64,000 nucleotides of DNA, from positions 1 to 64,000 of the forward strand of contig NZ_JADWYX010000005.1 of NCBI RefSeq assembly GCF_016786355.1. Direction: 5' to 3'. Origin of the DNA: Frankia sp. AgB1.9 (GTDB taxonomy: Bacteria; Actinomycetota; Actinomycetes; Frankiales; Frankiaceae). The notes beneath the pieces were generated by a model, which was given only the letters and a program-made list of their open reading frames with translations, did no database searches and was not told where the DNA came from. Below are positions 1 to 9,448 of the stretch, in pieces (positions within the stretch are counted from its first letter, which is position 1; every line of letters starts with the position of its first letter). The translations under genes and the position numbers were made by a program.

Positions 1-408
1 CAGCCGGGCGCGCGCCGCGAGACCGACCGTCGCGCGGTCGTGCTCGCGGCGACAGACCCGGCGAACCCCTACGGCGCCGCGCTGTCGTGGCCGGCCCGGT
101 CCGAGGATCCCGACGGGCCCGGCCACCGGCCCGGTCGCAAGGCGGGGGCGCTGGTGGTGCTGGTCGACGGCGACCTGGTGCTGTACGTGGAGCGGGGAGG
201 GAAGACCTTGCTGTCCTGGCCGGAGCCCGCGCGTGCCCTGCAACCCGCGGTCGACGCGCTGGCGTTGGCGGTGCGCGACGGCTGGCTCGGCCAGCTCGCC
301 GTCGAGCGGGCGGACGGGCGGGCGATCACGGGCAGCGCGCTAGGCGACGCGCTGGTGCGCGCGGGCTTCCACCCGACGCCGCGCGGCGGCCTGCGGTTGC
401 GGGGCTGA
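1..408 (+). CDS. lhr: Lhr-type ATP-dependent helicase, C-terminal end (partial)
   Basis: The reading frame is open from the first base and ends at TGA 406-408, so only the last 135 codons are present. The segment with AATDPANPYGAAL, then HRPGRKAGALVVLVDG and LYVERGGKTLL, is the typical tail of the large actinobacterial Lhr helicases (superfamily 2, DNA repair). The ATPase core lies upstream, outside the window. The MFS gene starts 5 bases after the stop, so the two may be co-transcribed. The family call is from recall of the C-terminal motifs; the helicase domains themselves are not visible. Confidence 0.8.
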   Translation, partial: QPGARRETDRRAVVLAATDPANPYGAALSWPARSEDPDGPGHRPGRKAGALVVLVDGDLVLYVERGGKTLLSWPEPARALQPAVDALALAVRDGWLGQLAVERADGRAITGSALGDALVRAGFHPTPRGGLRLRG

Positions 409-412
409 GCGC

Positions 413-1954
413 GTGACCGCTCTCGCGGACCGGCCGCGTACCGCGCCCCCGGCCCGGATCTGGGGACCCGAGCTGCGGATCCTCAGCATCGGGCTGGTCT
501 CGACCATCACGCTCGTCGCGTTCGAGTCGTTGGCCGTGCTGACCGTCGCGCCCGCGATGTCGGCCGACCTACGGGGCCTGAACCTCTACGGCTGGGTCAC
601 CGGGGCCTTCTTCCTCACCACGGTCGTCGGTGCCGTGCTGGCCGGGGCGGCGACGGACCGGACGGGAGCGGCCCGGCCCCTGCTGGTTGGCCTGCTGGCG
701 TTCGGCGTGGGCCTCGCGGTGGCGGCGACCGCTGTCAGCATGCCCGTGGTGATCGTCGGCCGCGGGTTACAGGGCCTGGGCGCGGGCGCGATGACCGCGA
801 TCAACATGGCGACGATCGGCCAGATGTACCCGGCCGAGATCCGGCCGAAGATGTTCGCCGTGATCTCCACGGCCTGGGTGGTACCGAGCCTCGGCGGTCC
901 GGCGGTGGCCGCGTTGGTCACGGAGCAGGCTGGCTGGCGCTGGGTGTTCGGCGGCCTGATCCCGCTGGTCGTGCTCGCCGGCGGCGTCACGCTCTACGCG
1001 ATGCGCGTCGCCGCCCGCCGGCTGGCCGCCGGGCCCGCCGACCTCGCCGACGGTCCGCCGGCCGACGAGCTGACCGGTTCCGGGCGGCCCGTCGCGATGA
1101 CGGACATCTGGCCGGCGGAGGAGACGGGAAGAACTCCGCTGCTGCGGGCAGTGCTGGTCGCGGTGGGAGCCGGCCTGGTGCTCGCCGGGCTGACCAGCCG
1201 CTCCCTGTTCGGGATTCCGCTGGTCGCAGCCGGCCTGCTGGTCGGTCTGCGGCCGTTGCGCCGGCTGCTGCCCGCCGGGGCGTTGCGCGCGAGGCCGGGG
1301 GCGCCCGCGGCGGTGATCTCGCGCGGACTGATCGCGTTCGTCTACTTCGGCGCAGAGGCCTTCCTTCCGCTGACCATCACCTCGCATCGGCACTCGACGA
1401 CCGGCGTCGCGGGCATCGGCGTCACCGCGGCCGCGATCATCTGGACCTGCGGGTCCTGGACCCAGGCCAGGCTCGCCGTCCGCCATTCCGCGCGGTTCCT
1501 GGTCACGGCCGGGATGGGCCTCATGGTCGTCGGTATCGCCGGGGCCGGTGTGACGCTGCTCGACTCGGCGGTCCCGCTGCCGGTCGGCCTCGCGTTCTGG
1601 TCGGTGGCCGCGTACGGAATCGGCCTCTCGTACTCGCCGTGCATGAACGTCGCACTGAACGAGGCGCCGCCGGGCCGGCAGGGCGCGGCGAGCAGCTCGG
1701 TCTCGCTCGCCGACAATCTGGGCACCGCGTTCGGGACCGGCCTGGGCGGGGTCGCGGTGGCCGCCGGCAGCTCGGCCGGTCAGGGCGGCCACGTCGACTC
1801 GGCCGTACAGGCGGCGTCGCCGACCGGCCTGGCCGCGGCCTTCACCATCTCCGTCGCCGTGGGCCTGGTGAGCATCGTCGTGGCACGGCGCCTGCCTGCC
1901 ACGCGGCTGGCCGCCGGGCAGCCCACCGAACCGCCGGCCACCGTCGCCGGCTAG
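413..1954 (+). CDS. MFS drug-efflux type transporter, about 14 TM segments
   Basis: A 513-residue integral membrane protein with about 14 hydrophobic segments, which fits the DHA2 (EmrB/QacA-like) group of the major facilitator superfamily. The motif GRGLQGLGAGA lies in TM4 and a motif-C-like VPSLGGP lies in TM5, typical of proton-driven antiporters that export drugs or metabolites. The start is GTG 413, four bases after the upstream stop. The substrate cannot be told from sequence. The stop codon TAG overlaps, in the palindrome CTAG, the stop of the convergent gene on the other strand. Confidence 0.85.
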   Translation: MTALADRPRTAPPARIWGPELRILSIGLVSTITLVAFESLAVLTVAPAMSADLRGLNLYGWVTGAFFLTTVVGAVLAGAATDRTGAARPLLVGLLAFGVGLAVAATAVSMPVVIVGRGLQGLGAGAMTAINMATIGQMYPAEIRPKMFAVISTAWVVPSLGGPAVAALVTEQAGWRWVFGGLIPLVVLAGGVTLYAMRVAARRLAAGPADLADGPPADELTGSGRPVAMTDIWPAEETGRTPLLRAVLVAVGAGLVLAGLTSRSLFGIPLVAAGLLVGLRPLRRLLPAGALRARPGAPAAVISRGLIAFVYFGAEAFLPLTITSHRHSTTGVAGIGVTAAAIIWTCGSWTQARLAVRHSARFLVTAGMGLMVVGIAGAGVTLLDSAVPLPVGLAFWSVAAYGIGLSYSPCMNVALNEAPPGRQGAASSSVSLADNLGTAFGTGLGGVAVAAGSSAGQGGHVDSAVQAASPTGLAAAFTISVAVGLVSIVVARRLPATRLAAGQPTEPPATVAG

Positions 1955-2994
1955 GTCCGGGGCGGCTTCCAGCCGGTCTGGGCCCCGGAACTCGGCCGTC
2001 CCCCGGCCAGCTCGCGCAGCCCGGCGGCATAACCGCGCAGGTTCTCGGCCTGGGCGGCCAGCCCCTCGAGGTCGACGGGCGACATCCCAAGCCCCGCGGC
2101 GCCGACCGGTCGCGGGCCGGCGACCCCTGCCAGCGGGAGGCCGCCCGCCGCAGCGCCGGCACCGACGACCTCCGCCGACGCCGCGACGAGCTCGTCGAGC
2201 GCGCGCATGGCGGCCTCCATCTCCGCGACGAGCGCCCGCGCCGCGGCGTTGACCTGGGCCCGCCCCGCCGGGTCGGTCACGGCTCTGGCCGCCTCCTCAC
2301 AGGCGATCACCCGGCTCGCCCGCAGCCGCAGCCCGTCGACGACCTCGGCGGCCGACGCCATCGCGCCACGGACCACGTCCGCGGTCGGGCCCGGTGGCAG
2401 CGGCCGGGACAGCGCGAGGAAGGCCGTGATCGCTGCCTCGCCGCGCCGCAACGGACCGGCGGCCGCCGAGCCGGTCAGCGCCCGGACGCCTGGCGCGGGT
2501 GCCACCGGCAGCGGCGGCCCCGGGTTGCGCAGCCGATAGCGGGCCGCGTGCGCGACCCAGACGCCGCCGTTGACCAGCGCACCCGCTCCGATGGCCAGCC
2601 ACAGCCACCCGGCCGACGGGTCGATCGCCTCGCCGATCCCGGCTGTGACGACGCCGAACCCGGCCCACCAGCCGGCCGTCCAGTGCGCCCGGCGGACATA
2701 CCGGCCGGCCGCGCGGGTCTGCCGCCAGACGGCGCGCCGTTCCAGGTCCGCGCCGACGGCGTCCGGCACCCTGGGCCTGGTCCTGCGCCAGTCCCAGCCC
2801 TCCAGCCGCATCCAGGGCCGCCGCTGATCCGCGGCAGGTCCGCCGGGCTGGCCGGTGGGATGGGGAGGCCACTGCGGTCCGGCGGAGTACGGCGCGGACC
2901 ACTGGGGTGTCGACCACGGCGGGTTGGGACCGGTCTTACCGAGCGGGTCGGGCCCGCTCGGCGGCCTTGGTGGGCCCGCGCCCGGTGTCGTCAT
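1951..2994 (-). CDS. PspM-like two-TM membrane protein of the clgR-pspA locus
   Basis: A 347-residue protein with a Pro/Gly-rich N-terminal 90 residues, two adjacent hydrophobic helices (around residues 115-160), and an Ala-rich helical C-terminus. It starts 24 bases after the pspA stop on the same strand. In Mycobacterium tuberculosis the order clgR-pspA-Rv2743c (PspM) is known, and PspM is an Ala-rich membrane protein that partners PspA. The call here rests on that synteny and on the two-TM layout, not on recognised sequence motifs. A likely role is membrane anchoring or control of PspA during envelope stress. Confidence 0.6.
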   Translation of the reverse strand: MTTPGAGPPRPPSGPDPLGKTGPNPPWSTPQWSAPYSAGPQWPPHPTGQPGGPAADQRRPWMRLEGWDWRRTRPRVPDAVGADLERRAVWRQTRAAGRYVRRAHWTAGWWAGFGVVTAGIGEAIDPSAGWLWLAIGAGALVNGGVWVAHAARYRLRNPGPPLPVAPAPGVRALTGSAAAGPLRRGEAAITAFLALSRPLPPGPTADVVRGAMASAAEVVDGLRLRASRVIACEEAARAVTDPAGRAQVNAAARALVAEMEAAMRALDELVAASAEVVGAGAAAGGLPLAGVAGPRPVGAAGLGMSPVDLEGLAAQAENLRGYAAGLRELAGGRPSSGAQTGWKPPRT

Positions 2995-3018
2995 CGTCCG
3001 TTCCCCCCGCGGCCCAAC

Positions 3019-3906
3019 TCAGTGGCCGTTGGTCGCCGGGCCCGTGGCGCCCTGGTTCTCCGGGGTGCCGTGCGTGGTGGGGGTGCCCGGCGCGGGCTGC
3101 TCGCTCTTGCCGAGGGCCACCCGGTCGGCGCCGGCCGCCACCTGCTGCGCCGGGCCGCCGGCCTCGCCGTGGGCCGCGCCCGCCGCGGGAGGGAGGCTGG
3201 CCCGCAGCTCGGCGAGCCGGTTGGTGGCCCGCGCGTCGATGCTCGCCCGGCGGACCTCCAGCATCCTCGCCTCGACGCCGGAGGAGGCGAGCTCGTGGCG
3301 ACCCAGGGCGACCGAGTACCGCTTCTCGACCTTCTCCCTGATCTCCGCCAGCGTCGGCGTGTCGCCGGGCGGAGTGAGCTCCGACATCGACTCCATCGCC
3401 TTGCTCATCTGCTCACGCATCGCGGCGTGCTCGATCTGGGTCAGCAGGCGGGCCCGCTCGGCGAGCTGCTGGCGCAGCCGCTCGGTGTTGTCGTCGACCG
3501 CCCGGCGGGCCAGTCCACTGGACTGCTCGGCCTGCTGGTGCAGGGTGCGCATGTCCTCCAGCGCCGCCTCGGCGGAGACCAGCTCGCTGGCGAAGGTCTG
3601 CGCGGTCTGCTCGTACTGGGCCGAGGTCGGCGCGTCACCGGCCGCCCGCGCGTCATCGGCGAAGGTCAGCGCGGTGCGCGCCGACTCGGTGAGGTTCGCG
3701 ACGTTCTCGATCTGGCGAGCCATCCGCATCTCCAGCTGGCGCTGGTTACCGAGCACGAGGGCGGCCTGCTGGCGCAGCGCCTCATGCTGGCGACGGCTCT
3801 CGTCGATGGCCTGGTCGATCTGCACCCGCGGATCGGCCTTCTCATCGAACTTCCGGTTCGCCGACGCCGACAGATAGCGGAAGGCCCGGCGGACGACATT
3901 CGCCAT
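3019..3906 (-). CDS. pspA: PspA/IM30 family phage-shock protein
   Basis: A 295-residue, almost wholly alpha-helical protein beginning MANVVRRAFRYLSASAN, with long heptad-rich stretches (around residues 25-220) and a low-complexity Ala/Pro/Gly tail of about 60 residues. This is the PspA/IM30/Vipp1 (ESCRT-III-like) fold that oligomerises on the inner membrane and protects it from proton leakage. The family core is usually about 220 residues; the tail makes this one longer. The ATG start is at 3906. It lies 212 bases downstream of clgR, whose product activates pspA in mycobacteria. Confidence 0.9.
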   Translation of the reverse strand: MANVVRRAFRYLSASANRKFDEKADPRVQIDQAIDESRRQHEALRQQAALVLGNQRQLEMRMARQIENVANLTESARTALTFADDARAAGDAPTSAQYEQTAQTFASELVSAEAALEDMRTLHQQAEQSSGLARRAVDDNTERLRQQLAERARLLTQIEHAAMREQMSKAMESMSELTPPGDTPTLAEIREKVEKRYSVALGRHELASSGVEARMLEVRRASIDARATNRLAELRASLPPAAGAAHGEAGGPAQQVAAGADRVALGKSEQPAPGTPTTHGTPENQGATGPATNGH

Positions 3907-4118
3907 GCTCCGATCGTCGCACGTCCAGGCGCCGGAGAAACCCCCGCGGCCCAGGTCGGCTGTGCGAGATATGTCCGAGATCAGACACGCACGCCGCTGA
4001 CCAGGCAGAACTCTCGGCCAAAGAGACGGTTACCGCGTCGGGCAATTCGGGCGGAATGGGAACAAAGCGACTCCGCCAGCCGGCGAACAACTCGCCGGCC
4101 GGTGAAACGTCGGAGCGG

Positions 4119-4436
4119 TCAGGCGGCCCGGTCGACCATCGGTGCCGGCGGGCGGGCGGACACCACCATCGGCGCGCCGACCCGTGGCGGGCCGGTCGCG
4201 AACTCGGCCAGCTCCACGTCGTCACTGACCTCGCGGAGCAGATCGGCCAGCCGGACGCCGAGCGCGTCGCAGATCGACGCGAGCAGCTCGGAGCTGGCCT
4301 CCTTCTGCCCCCGCTCGACCTCGGACAGGTAACCGAGCGAGACCCGCGCCGCGGAAGACACCTCGCGCAGCGTGCGGTGTTGATCCTGGCGGCGGCGGCG
4401 GAGCGCCTCGCCGATCATTCGTCGGAGCAGGACCAT
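4119..4436 (-). CDS. clgR: ClgR-type XRE-family transcriptional activator
   Basis: A 105-residue protein with an N-terminal HTH_3 domain: [20 protein letters not shown] followed by [11 protein letters not shown] matches ClgR/Rv2745c closely. ClgR activates clp protease and psp genes under envelope or protein-folding stress. A GTG seven codons upstream (4457) also opens the frame, but ATG 4436 has a strong GGGGGAGG just before it and gives the usual N-terminus [12 protein letters not shown]. The protein ends in Ala-Ala. ClgR proteins are known Clp substrates with small C-terminal residues, so this end may be a degron; that is inference. Confidence 0.88.
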   Translation of the reverse strand: MVLLRRMIGEALRRRRQDQHRTLREVSSAARVSLGYLSEVERGQKEASSELLASICDALGVRLADLLREVSDDVELAEFATGPPRVGAPMVVSARPPAPMVDRAA

Positions 4437-4822
4437 CGCGCCTCCCCCTTCGTCCACGGGCTGAGCTTCACCGTATACCTACCGACGCGGCCGTCGGGCC
4501 GTCGTTAACGGGACCGTAGCCCTTCGTCGACCAACCCAGACCGAAGACCGAGGATTCCCTACACGCCATCCGACCAGCGCCGCGGCCGCCGCGGGCTTCG
4601 CCACCGACGGCCGGGACATCCCGCGGTCTTATGCCGATTTGGCGAAGGTTCCGGCCCGAGGGCGGCGGAACCATCTCAGCTCCCGCATTCCGCCCCGCCG
4701 CGGTCAGGCGGAAGCGAGAGCTTTCGCCCCCACTCAGCAAGTCCCCACCTTGGTGGGGCGCGGCATACGGGTTCATCTCGCGATCATAGTGGAGATCCAT
4801 CATGACCGCGCCTCCTCGACCG
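4437..4822. other. cinA-clgR intergenic region with hairpin and an unlikely small ORF
   Basis: This 386-base gap holds the clgR leader and promoter. A 16-base hairpin, CCCCACCTTGGTGGGG at 4743-4758, lies 65 bases past the cinA stop and may attenuate or terminate cinA transcription, although no T-run follows. A minus-strand frame 4803-4468 (111 codons) begins MMDLHYDREM behind a good GGAGG. Its third positions are much less GC-rich than those of neighbouring genes, so I do not call it as a gene. Confidence 0.4.
4531..4558 (-). promoter_or_regulatory. Candidate ECF (SigE-type) promoter of clgR
   Basis: On the minus strand GGAATC (4558-4553) is followed after 16 bases by GGTTGG (4536-4531), resembling the GGAAC / CGTT elements of stress-responsive ECF promoters. 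It lies about 95 bases upstream of the chosen clgR start. In M. tuberculosis clgR is under SigE control, so the position is sensible. The match is visible in sequence; its use is inferred. Confidence 0.4.
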
Positions 4823-6139
4823 TTACCTGTCCGGAAGCTCCACGGCTCCCGACGGACCGGTGCCCGCCACCGGCAGTCCCGAGAGCGTACGACGTAACAC
4901 GTCCAGCGCCTGGACAACCGCGAAGGTCTGGATGCGCGGCCGGTCACCGGGCAGGCGCAGCGAGCGGGTCGTCGTGCCGTCCGGGCCGGCCAGGCCCAGG
5001 TGCAGCGTGCCGACGGGCTTGCCCTCCTGCTCGTCGGGCCCCGCGACGCCCGTCGTCGCCAGCCCCCACGTCGCACCGAACAGGTCTCGGACGCCGACCG
5101 CGAGGGCCGCCGCGGCGCGCGCCGACACTGCCCCGTCGGTCGCCAGGATCTCCTGGTCGACGCCGAGCACGGAGGCCTTCGAGTCGGTCGCGTAGACGAT
5201 CGCGCCGCCGCGGAAATAGGCGGAGGCACCGGGCGTCTCGGTGAACGCCGCGGCCAGCCGGCCGCCGGTCAGCGACTCGGCGACGGCGATTGTGGCGGTT
5301 CGGGTGGTCAGCTGCCGGCCGACCACGCCGGCGAGCGTCTCGTCGTCGACGCCGTAGACGGCGGGGCCTAGCGCGGCGCGCGCCGCAGCCTCGACCGGCG
5401 CGATCAGCCGATCGGCCTCGGCCCGGTCGCCAGCCCGCGCGGTGATCCGCATCCGGGTCTGCCCGCCGCTGGCGAGGAAGGCGATGGTCGGGTTCCCCAC
5501 GCCGCGCAGGCGCTCGACCTCGCCGGCCACCGCCTCGGCGACGGCCGACTCCCAGATCCCGGCCGTGCGCAGCACGCGGTGCACGACGACCGCGGGCTCG
5601 CCGGCTCGACGCAGCAGGTCCGGCAGCACGCTCGCGGTGAACATCGCGTACATCTCGTGTGGCACGCCGGGCAGCGCGTAGACCACGGCCTGGCCGATCT
5701 CGACGCGGACGCCCGGCGCGGTGCCTGGGACGTTCGGCAGCGGCTCGGCGCCCTCGGGTAGGTCGGCCTGCCGGTAGTTCATCTCGGGCACCTGGCGGCC
5801 CAGCTCGCGGAACCGGCGGCGCAGCTGGGCCTCGAGGAAGTCGTCGCGCCGCAGCCCCACCCCGGCGGCCGCGGCGAGGCCCTCGCGGGTGAGGTCGTCC
5901 TGCGTCGGGCCGAGGCCGCCGGTGACGACCACGACGTCCGCCCGGCCGGCGGCGGCCCGCAGCGCCTGCTCGATGACCGCGACGTCGTCGCCGACGACGA
6001 CCGACCGCTCGACCCGCACACCGACGTCGGCGAGGTGTCGGCCCAGCCAGGCCGCGTTGCCGTTGATGATGTCGCCGTAGAGCAGCTCGTCACCGACCGC
6101 GACGACCTCAGCCAGCATCGACGTCCCGTCCAGCCCCAT
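4823..6139 (-). CDS. cinA: CinA-family protein (MoaB-like plus nicotinamide-nucleotide amidase)
   Basis: A 438-residue two-domain protein. The N-terminal MoCF/CinA domain shows [20 protein letters not shown] and VVVTGGLGPTQDDLTREGL. The C-terminal PncC-type domain shows IAVAESLTGGRLAAAFTETP and ATTGVAGPDEQEGKPVGT. Full-length CinA is linked to competence and pyridine-nucleotide salvage: NMN deamidation by the C-terminal domain and ADP-ribose pyrophosphatase by the N-terminal domain in characterised members. ATG 6139 is preceded by GAGGAGG at good spacing and overlaps the end of pgsA by 32 bases, which indicates translational coupling. Confidence 0.93.
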   Translation of the reverse strand: MGLDGTSMLAEVVAVGDELLYGDIINGNAAWLGRHLADVGVRVERSVVVGDDVAVIEQALRAAAGRADVVVVTGGLGPTQDDLTREGLAAAAGVGLRRDDFLEAQLRRRFRELGRQVPEMNYRQADLPEGAEPLPNVPGTAPGVRVEIGQAVVYALPGVPHEMYAMFTASVLPDLLRRAGEPAVVVHRVLRTAGIWESAVAEAVAGEVERLRGVGNPTIAFLASGGQTRMRITARAGDRAEADRLIAPVEAAARAALGPAVYGVDDETLAGVVGRQLTTRTATIAVAESLTGGRLAAAFTETPGASAYFRGGAIVYATDSKASVLGVDQEILATDGAVSARAAAALAVGVRDLFGATWGLATTGVAGPDEQEGKPVGTLHLGLAGPDGTTTRSLRLPGDRPRIQTFAVVQALDVLRRTLSGLPVAGTGPSGAVELPDR

Positions 6140-6881
6140 CCGGTGCCTCCTCGGGCCTGGCCTCGGCGGGCTGCCGCGCCGCCCTGGCGGTGTTCCGAAG
6201 CTTCAGGGCCCGGGCGACGTAGTCGACGCCGGTGGCGACGGCCACGACCAGCGCGACGGCGAGCACCGCCTTGCTGACGTCCGCCGCCAGCCCGGTGAGC
6301 GGCAGCACCGCCAAGCCCAGCGAGATGTTCAGCAGCAACGTCTTGATCTTCCCGCCGCGGCTGGCCGCGATCACCCCGTGCCGGATGACCCACAGCCGCA
6401 GCAGGGTGACGCCCAGCTCTCGCATCACGATGACCGCGGTGACCACCCACGGGATCTCGTTCAGGATCGACAGCGACACCAGCGCCGCGCCGGTCAGCGC
6501 CTTGTCCGCGACCGGGTCGACGAACGCCCCGAACTCCGTCACCAAGCCGTGCTTGCGGGCCACCGCGCCGTCGATCTGGTCGGTGACGGCGGCGACTGCG
6601 TAGGCGGCGAACGCGGCGAGCCGCCAGACGTCCTCATGCGGCCCGACGAACAGGAACACGACGAACACCGGCACCAGCACGAGCCGCATGATCGTCAGGA
6701 TGTTCGCGATGTTGAGCAGCCGCGCCTCGGACGCGACCGGCTCGGTCTCGGCGGCGGCAGGCACGCGAGCGGCCGGAATGGCCCCGTCGACCGCGACCGG
6801 TACTGCGTCGGCGGGCGGGGCAGTGCCGACGGCCTCGTCATCCGGCGCCGCCGCGCCGTCGGCCGTGCCGGCCACCGTCAC
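6108..6881 (-). CDS. pgsA: CDP-diacylglycerol-glycerol-3-phosphate 3-phosphatidyltransferase
   Basis: A 257-residue membrane enzyme that makes phosphatidylglycerol-phosphate from CDP-DAG and glycerol-3-phosphate. The CDP-alcohol phosphotransferase signature is complete: [12 protein letters not shown] followed by [12 protein letters not shown]. Several TM helices follow an Ala/Pro-rich 50-residue N-terminal extension that is probably cytosolic and disordered. GTG 6881 overlaps the rimO stop in a GTGA arrangement. In mycobacteria the equivalent gene is pgsA3, in the same neighbourhood as ftsK and clgR. Assignment to glycerol-phosphate rather than inositol is from context. Confidence 0.88.
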   Translation of the reverse strand: MTVAGTADGAAAPDDEAVGTAPPADAVPVAVDGAIPAARVPAAAETEPVASEARLLNIANILTIMRLVLVPVFVVFLFVGPHEDVWRLAAFAAYAVAAVTDQIDGAVARKHGLVTEFGAFVDPVADKALTGAALVSLSILNEIPWVVTAVIVMRELGVTLLRLWVIRHGVIAASRGGKIKTLLLNISLGLAVLPLTGLAADVSKAVLAVALVVAVATGVDYVARALKLRNTARAARQPAEARPEEAPDGAGRDVDAG

Positions 6882-8428
6882 GGACGGGCCCCGGCCGCTA
6901 CCGGCACCGACCCGCCGCGGGCCCGGTCCACCACCTCGACGAGCTCGGTCACCAGGTCCACGCCCTCGGTGCCGACGACCCGGGCCGCCACCAGGTCGCC
7001 GACGGCCACGGGCACGTCGCCGGCACCCGCCGAGAGCCGCACGGAGCAGGCACCGTCGGCGTCACGCTGCTGATGCGCCGCGCTGCCGTAGGCGAACCTG
7101 GCCGTCGCGGCGTCGAGCGTCGCGCCCCGCTCGAGCGTCGCGTCGGGGTCGATCTCCTCGACCAGGACCTCGACGGTCTCGCCGACCCTGCGCTCGGCGC
7201 GGGCGGCGGTGAGCTGCTCGACGAGGTCGGCGATCCGGGCACGGCGGTCCTCGATCTCGGCCTCGGGGAGCTTGCCGGGCAGGCCGACGGCCTCGGTGCC
7301 GTCCTCGTCCGAGTACCCGAAGATCCCGATCGCGTCCAGCTCGGCCTGTTCGAGGAAGTCGGCGAGAACGTCGAGGTCCTCGGGCGTCTCGCCGGGGAAG
7401 CCGACGATGAAGTTCGACCGGGCGCCCAGGGCCGGCGCGAAGGCTCGGCCTCGGCGCAGCAGGTCGAGGAAGTCGGCGGAGCCACCGAACCGGCGCATCC
7501 GGCGCAGCACCGTCGGGCTCGCGTGCTGGAACGACAGGTCCAGGTAGGGCGCGACCCCCGGCGTGGTCAGCAGCACCTCGAGCAGCGTCGGGCGCGTCTC
7601 CGCGGGCTGCAGGTAGACCGTGCGGACCCGGACGATGCCGGGCGTGGCGGCCAGCTGCGGCAACAGCTTCTCCAGCGCGCGCAGGTCGCCGAGGTCCTTG
7701 CCGTAGGAGGTCGAGTTCTCGCTGACGAGCACCAGCTCGCGGGCGCCCTGGCCGGCCAGCCACTCGGCCTCGGCCAGGATGTCCTGCGGTGGCCGGGAGA
7801 CGTGCGAGCCGCGGAACGACGGGATCGCGCAGAAGCTGCACCGCCGGTCGCAGCCACTGGAGATCTTCAGCGCCGCCACCGGCCCGTCGTCCAGCCGCCG
7901 GCGAACCACCGCGGCGCCCACGCTCGTCGGCGCGTGCGTGCCGTGGCCGGGGACGACCACACCCGCGGCGGCCGCGCCACGGTCGACCGGACTGATCGGC
8001 AGCAGCGACCGGCGGTCGCGCGGCACGTGCGCGGCCGGCCGGTTGCCGGCCAGCACGGCGGACAGCCGGTCCGCGATGTCCGGGTAGGCGTCGAAGCCGA
8101 GGATGGCGTCGGCCTCGGGCAGGCTCTCGGCGAGCTCGGCACCGTACCGCTCGGCGAGGCAGCCGACCGCGACGACGGCCTGCGGACCGGAACCACTGCC
8201 GCCACCGCCGCGTAGCCCGTCCGCCGCGAGCAGGGCGTCGATCGAGTCCTTCTTGGCCACATCGACGAAGCCGCAGGTGTTCACGAGCACGGCATCGGCG
8301 TCGGCAGCGTCGTCGACCAGCGCGAAACCGCCCGCCGCGAGCCGGGCGGCGAGCTCTTCCGAGTCGACCTCGTTACGCGAACAACCCAGCGTGACCAGAG
8401 CGACGCGATGGGCTTGACCGGCGGGCAC
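6878..8428 (-). CDS. rimO: Ribosomal protein S12 methylthiotransferase RimO
   Basis: A 516-residue radical-SAM methylthiotransferase that modifies an Asp of ribosomal protein S12. The N-terminal UPF0004 domain carries three cluster cysteines ([31 protein letters not shown]). The radical SAM core has [14 protein letters not shown], the CxxxCxxC motif binding the second Fe-S cluster. A TRAM domain occupies the C-terminus. A proline/glycine-rich insertion sits before the radical SAM motif. The start is GTG 8428 with no strong ribosome site. RimO rather than MiaB is preferred because of the sequence around the cluster motif and the pgsA neighbour. Confidence 0.9.
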   Translation of the reverse strand: MPAGQAHRVALVTLGCSRNEVDSEELAARLAAGGFALVDDAADADAVLVNTCGFVDVAKKDSIDALLAADGLRGGGGSGSGPQAVVAVGCLAERYGAELAESLPEADAILGFDAYPDIADRLSAVLAGNRPAAHVPRDRRSLLPISPVDRGAAAAGVVVPGHGTHAPTSVGAAVVRRRLDDGPVAALKISSGCDRRCSFCAIPSFRGSHVSRPPQDILAEAEWLAGQGARELVLVSENSTSYGKDLGDLRALEKLLPQLAATPGIVRVRTVYLQPAETRPTLLEVLLTTPGVAPYLDLSFQHASPTVLRRMRRFGGSADFLDLLRRGRAFAPALGARSNFIVGFPGETPEDLDVLADFLEQAELDAIGIFGYSDEDGTEAVGLPGKLPEAEIEDRRARIADLVEQLTAARAERRVGETVEVLVEEIDPDATLERGATLDAATARFAYGSAAHQQRDADGACSVRLSAGAGDVPVAVGDLVAARVVGTEGVDLVTELVEVVDRARGGSVPVAAGARP

Positions 8429-8515
8429 CAGGTCAGGCTACCGGGCGGGACCGGTCGGGCGCTGCCGCGCCCGTGCGTCGGACACCCGACGGACCATTCC
8501 CGGGCGCCGGGCTAT

Positions 8516-8545
8516 CCCCTGGTGAACCCGCCCCTGGTGAACCCC
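8516..8545. repeat. 15-bp tandem duplication
   Basis: CCCCTGGTGAACCC is present twice in direct succession (8516-8530 and 8531-8545, one mismatch at the last base) in the short gap between the rodZ-like gene and rimO. It could be replication slippage or a pair of binding sites; nothing else identifies it. Confidence 0.6.
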
Positions 8546-8551
8546 GGCGGG

Positions 8552-9448
8552 TCAGCGCACCGGGTTCGCCGACGCCGGGTTGCCCTCGACCGTGCACGCA
8601 CCGGCGTCGCCCAGCCCGACCTGCACCGTGATGACCTGCCCCGGGCCGCCGAGTGAGCCCAGGTCTCGACCGTTGCAGTTCAGGCTCATCGCGCCCGCGT
8701 TGCCGATCCGTACCCGCAGGGCCTTGGCCGTCAGGGTCTGGGAAGCACCCTTCGTGAGGATCTGCTGGTAGAGCACCTTGTTCGAGTCGTCGCTGACCTG
8801 CAGCCAGCTCGGCGCGTTCACGGCTTCCAGCCGCAGGTTGACCTGGGTCGGCGCCGGCGTCGTCGGGGCGGGCTCGGCCCTGGCCGGTGCCGCGGCGACG
8901 GGGGTGCGGGAGCTCGACGTCGCGCCGGGCTGCTGGCTGTGAGACGGGCCCGGCCGCAGCAGCGTGAACACGAGGACAACGCAGAACACGACCGCGGCCA
9001 CGACCATCGCGGCCCCCCAACGTCGGCTACTCCCGCTGGTCGCGCCATGACGCAGCGGGTCGAACGAGTTGGTCGGGGTGCTGAACGACGGGGTCGGGCC
9101 GCCCGGCTGGGCGGCGTCGAAGGCGGCGACGATCGGCTGCGGATCGACGCCGAGCGCGCGGGCGATGCCGCGAAGGTGGCCGCGGGCGTACACGGCACCA
9201 CCGACCGCAACGAAGTCGTCCTCCTCCATCTGGCGGATCAGCGTGGCCCGGATCCGGGTGCGGGCGCTGACCTCCTCGATCGACATGCCGGCGGCCACCC
9301 GGGCGGCGGCCAGGCGCGCGCCGCAGGAACCCGCCGGATCGGCGGACCCGGGGGTCGTAGGAGTCACGGGCTCGGCAGCCGGGCCGTCCGGCGACGGGCC
9401 GGGAATTTCGGCGCGTCGCTGGTCGCGCGGCTCGTCGATAGCCACCAC
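8552..9448 (-). CDS. RodZ-like HTH membrane protein with DUF4115 domain
   Basis: A 298-residue single-pass protein. A Ser/Pro-rich N-terminus is followed by an XRE-type helix-turn-helix (ARLAAARVAAGMSIEEVSAR; VYARGHLRGIARALGVD), one TM helix (around residues 155-178), and a C-terminal DUF4115 beta domain (NLRLEAVNAPSWLQVSDDS). This is the RodZ architecture, which links the cytoskeleton or divisome to the cell wall. The frame is open upstream to a TTG at 9577, but GTG 9448 has a perfect GGAGG at 7 bases and is preferred. It lies between ftsK and rimO. Confidence 0.82.
   Translation of the reverse strand: MVAIDEPRDQRRAEIPGPSPDGPAAEPVTPTTPGSADPAGSCGARLAAARVAAGMSIEEVSARTRIRATLIRQMEEDDFVAVGGAVYARGHLRGIARALGVDPQPIVAAFDAAQPGGPTPSFSTPTNSFDPLRHGATSGSSRRWGAAMVVAAVVFCVVLVFTLLRPGPSHSQQPGATSSSRTPVAAAPARAEPAPTTPAPTQVNLRLEAVNAPSWLQVSDDSNKVLYQQILTKGASQTLTAKALRVRIGNAGAMSLNCNGRDLGSLGGPGQVITVQVGLGDAGACTVEGNPASANPVR

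Noticed and set aside
1639-4332. Very long open frame (897 codons) on the plus strand across pspM and pspA
   Set aside because: It is antisense to genes with clear domains, is Arg/Gly-rich and has no motif; long antisense frames are expected in very GC-rich DNA.
4468-4803. Small gene starting MMDLHYDREM with a good ribosome site
   Set aside because: Third codon positions are not G/C-biased like true genes here, no family is recognised, and the region carries the clgR promoter.
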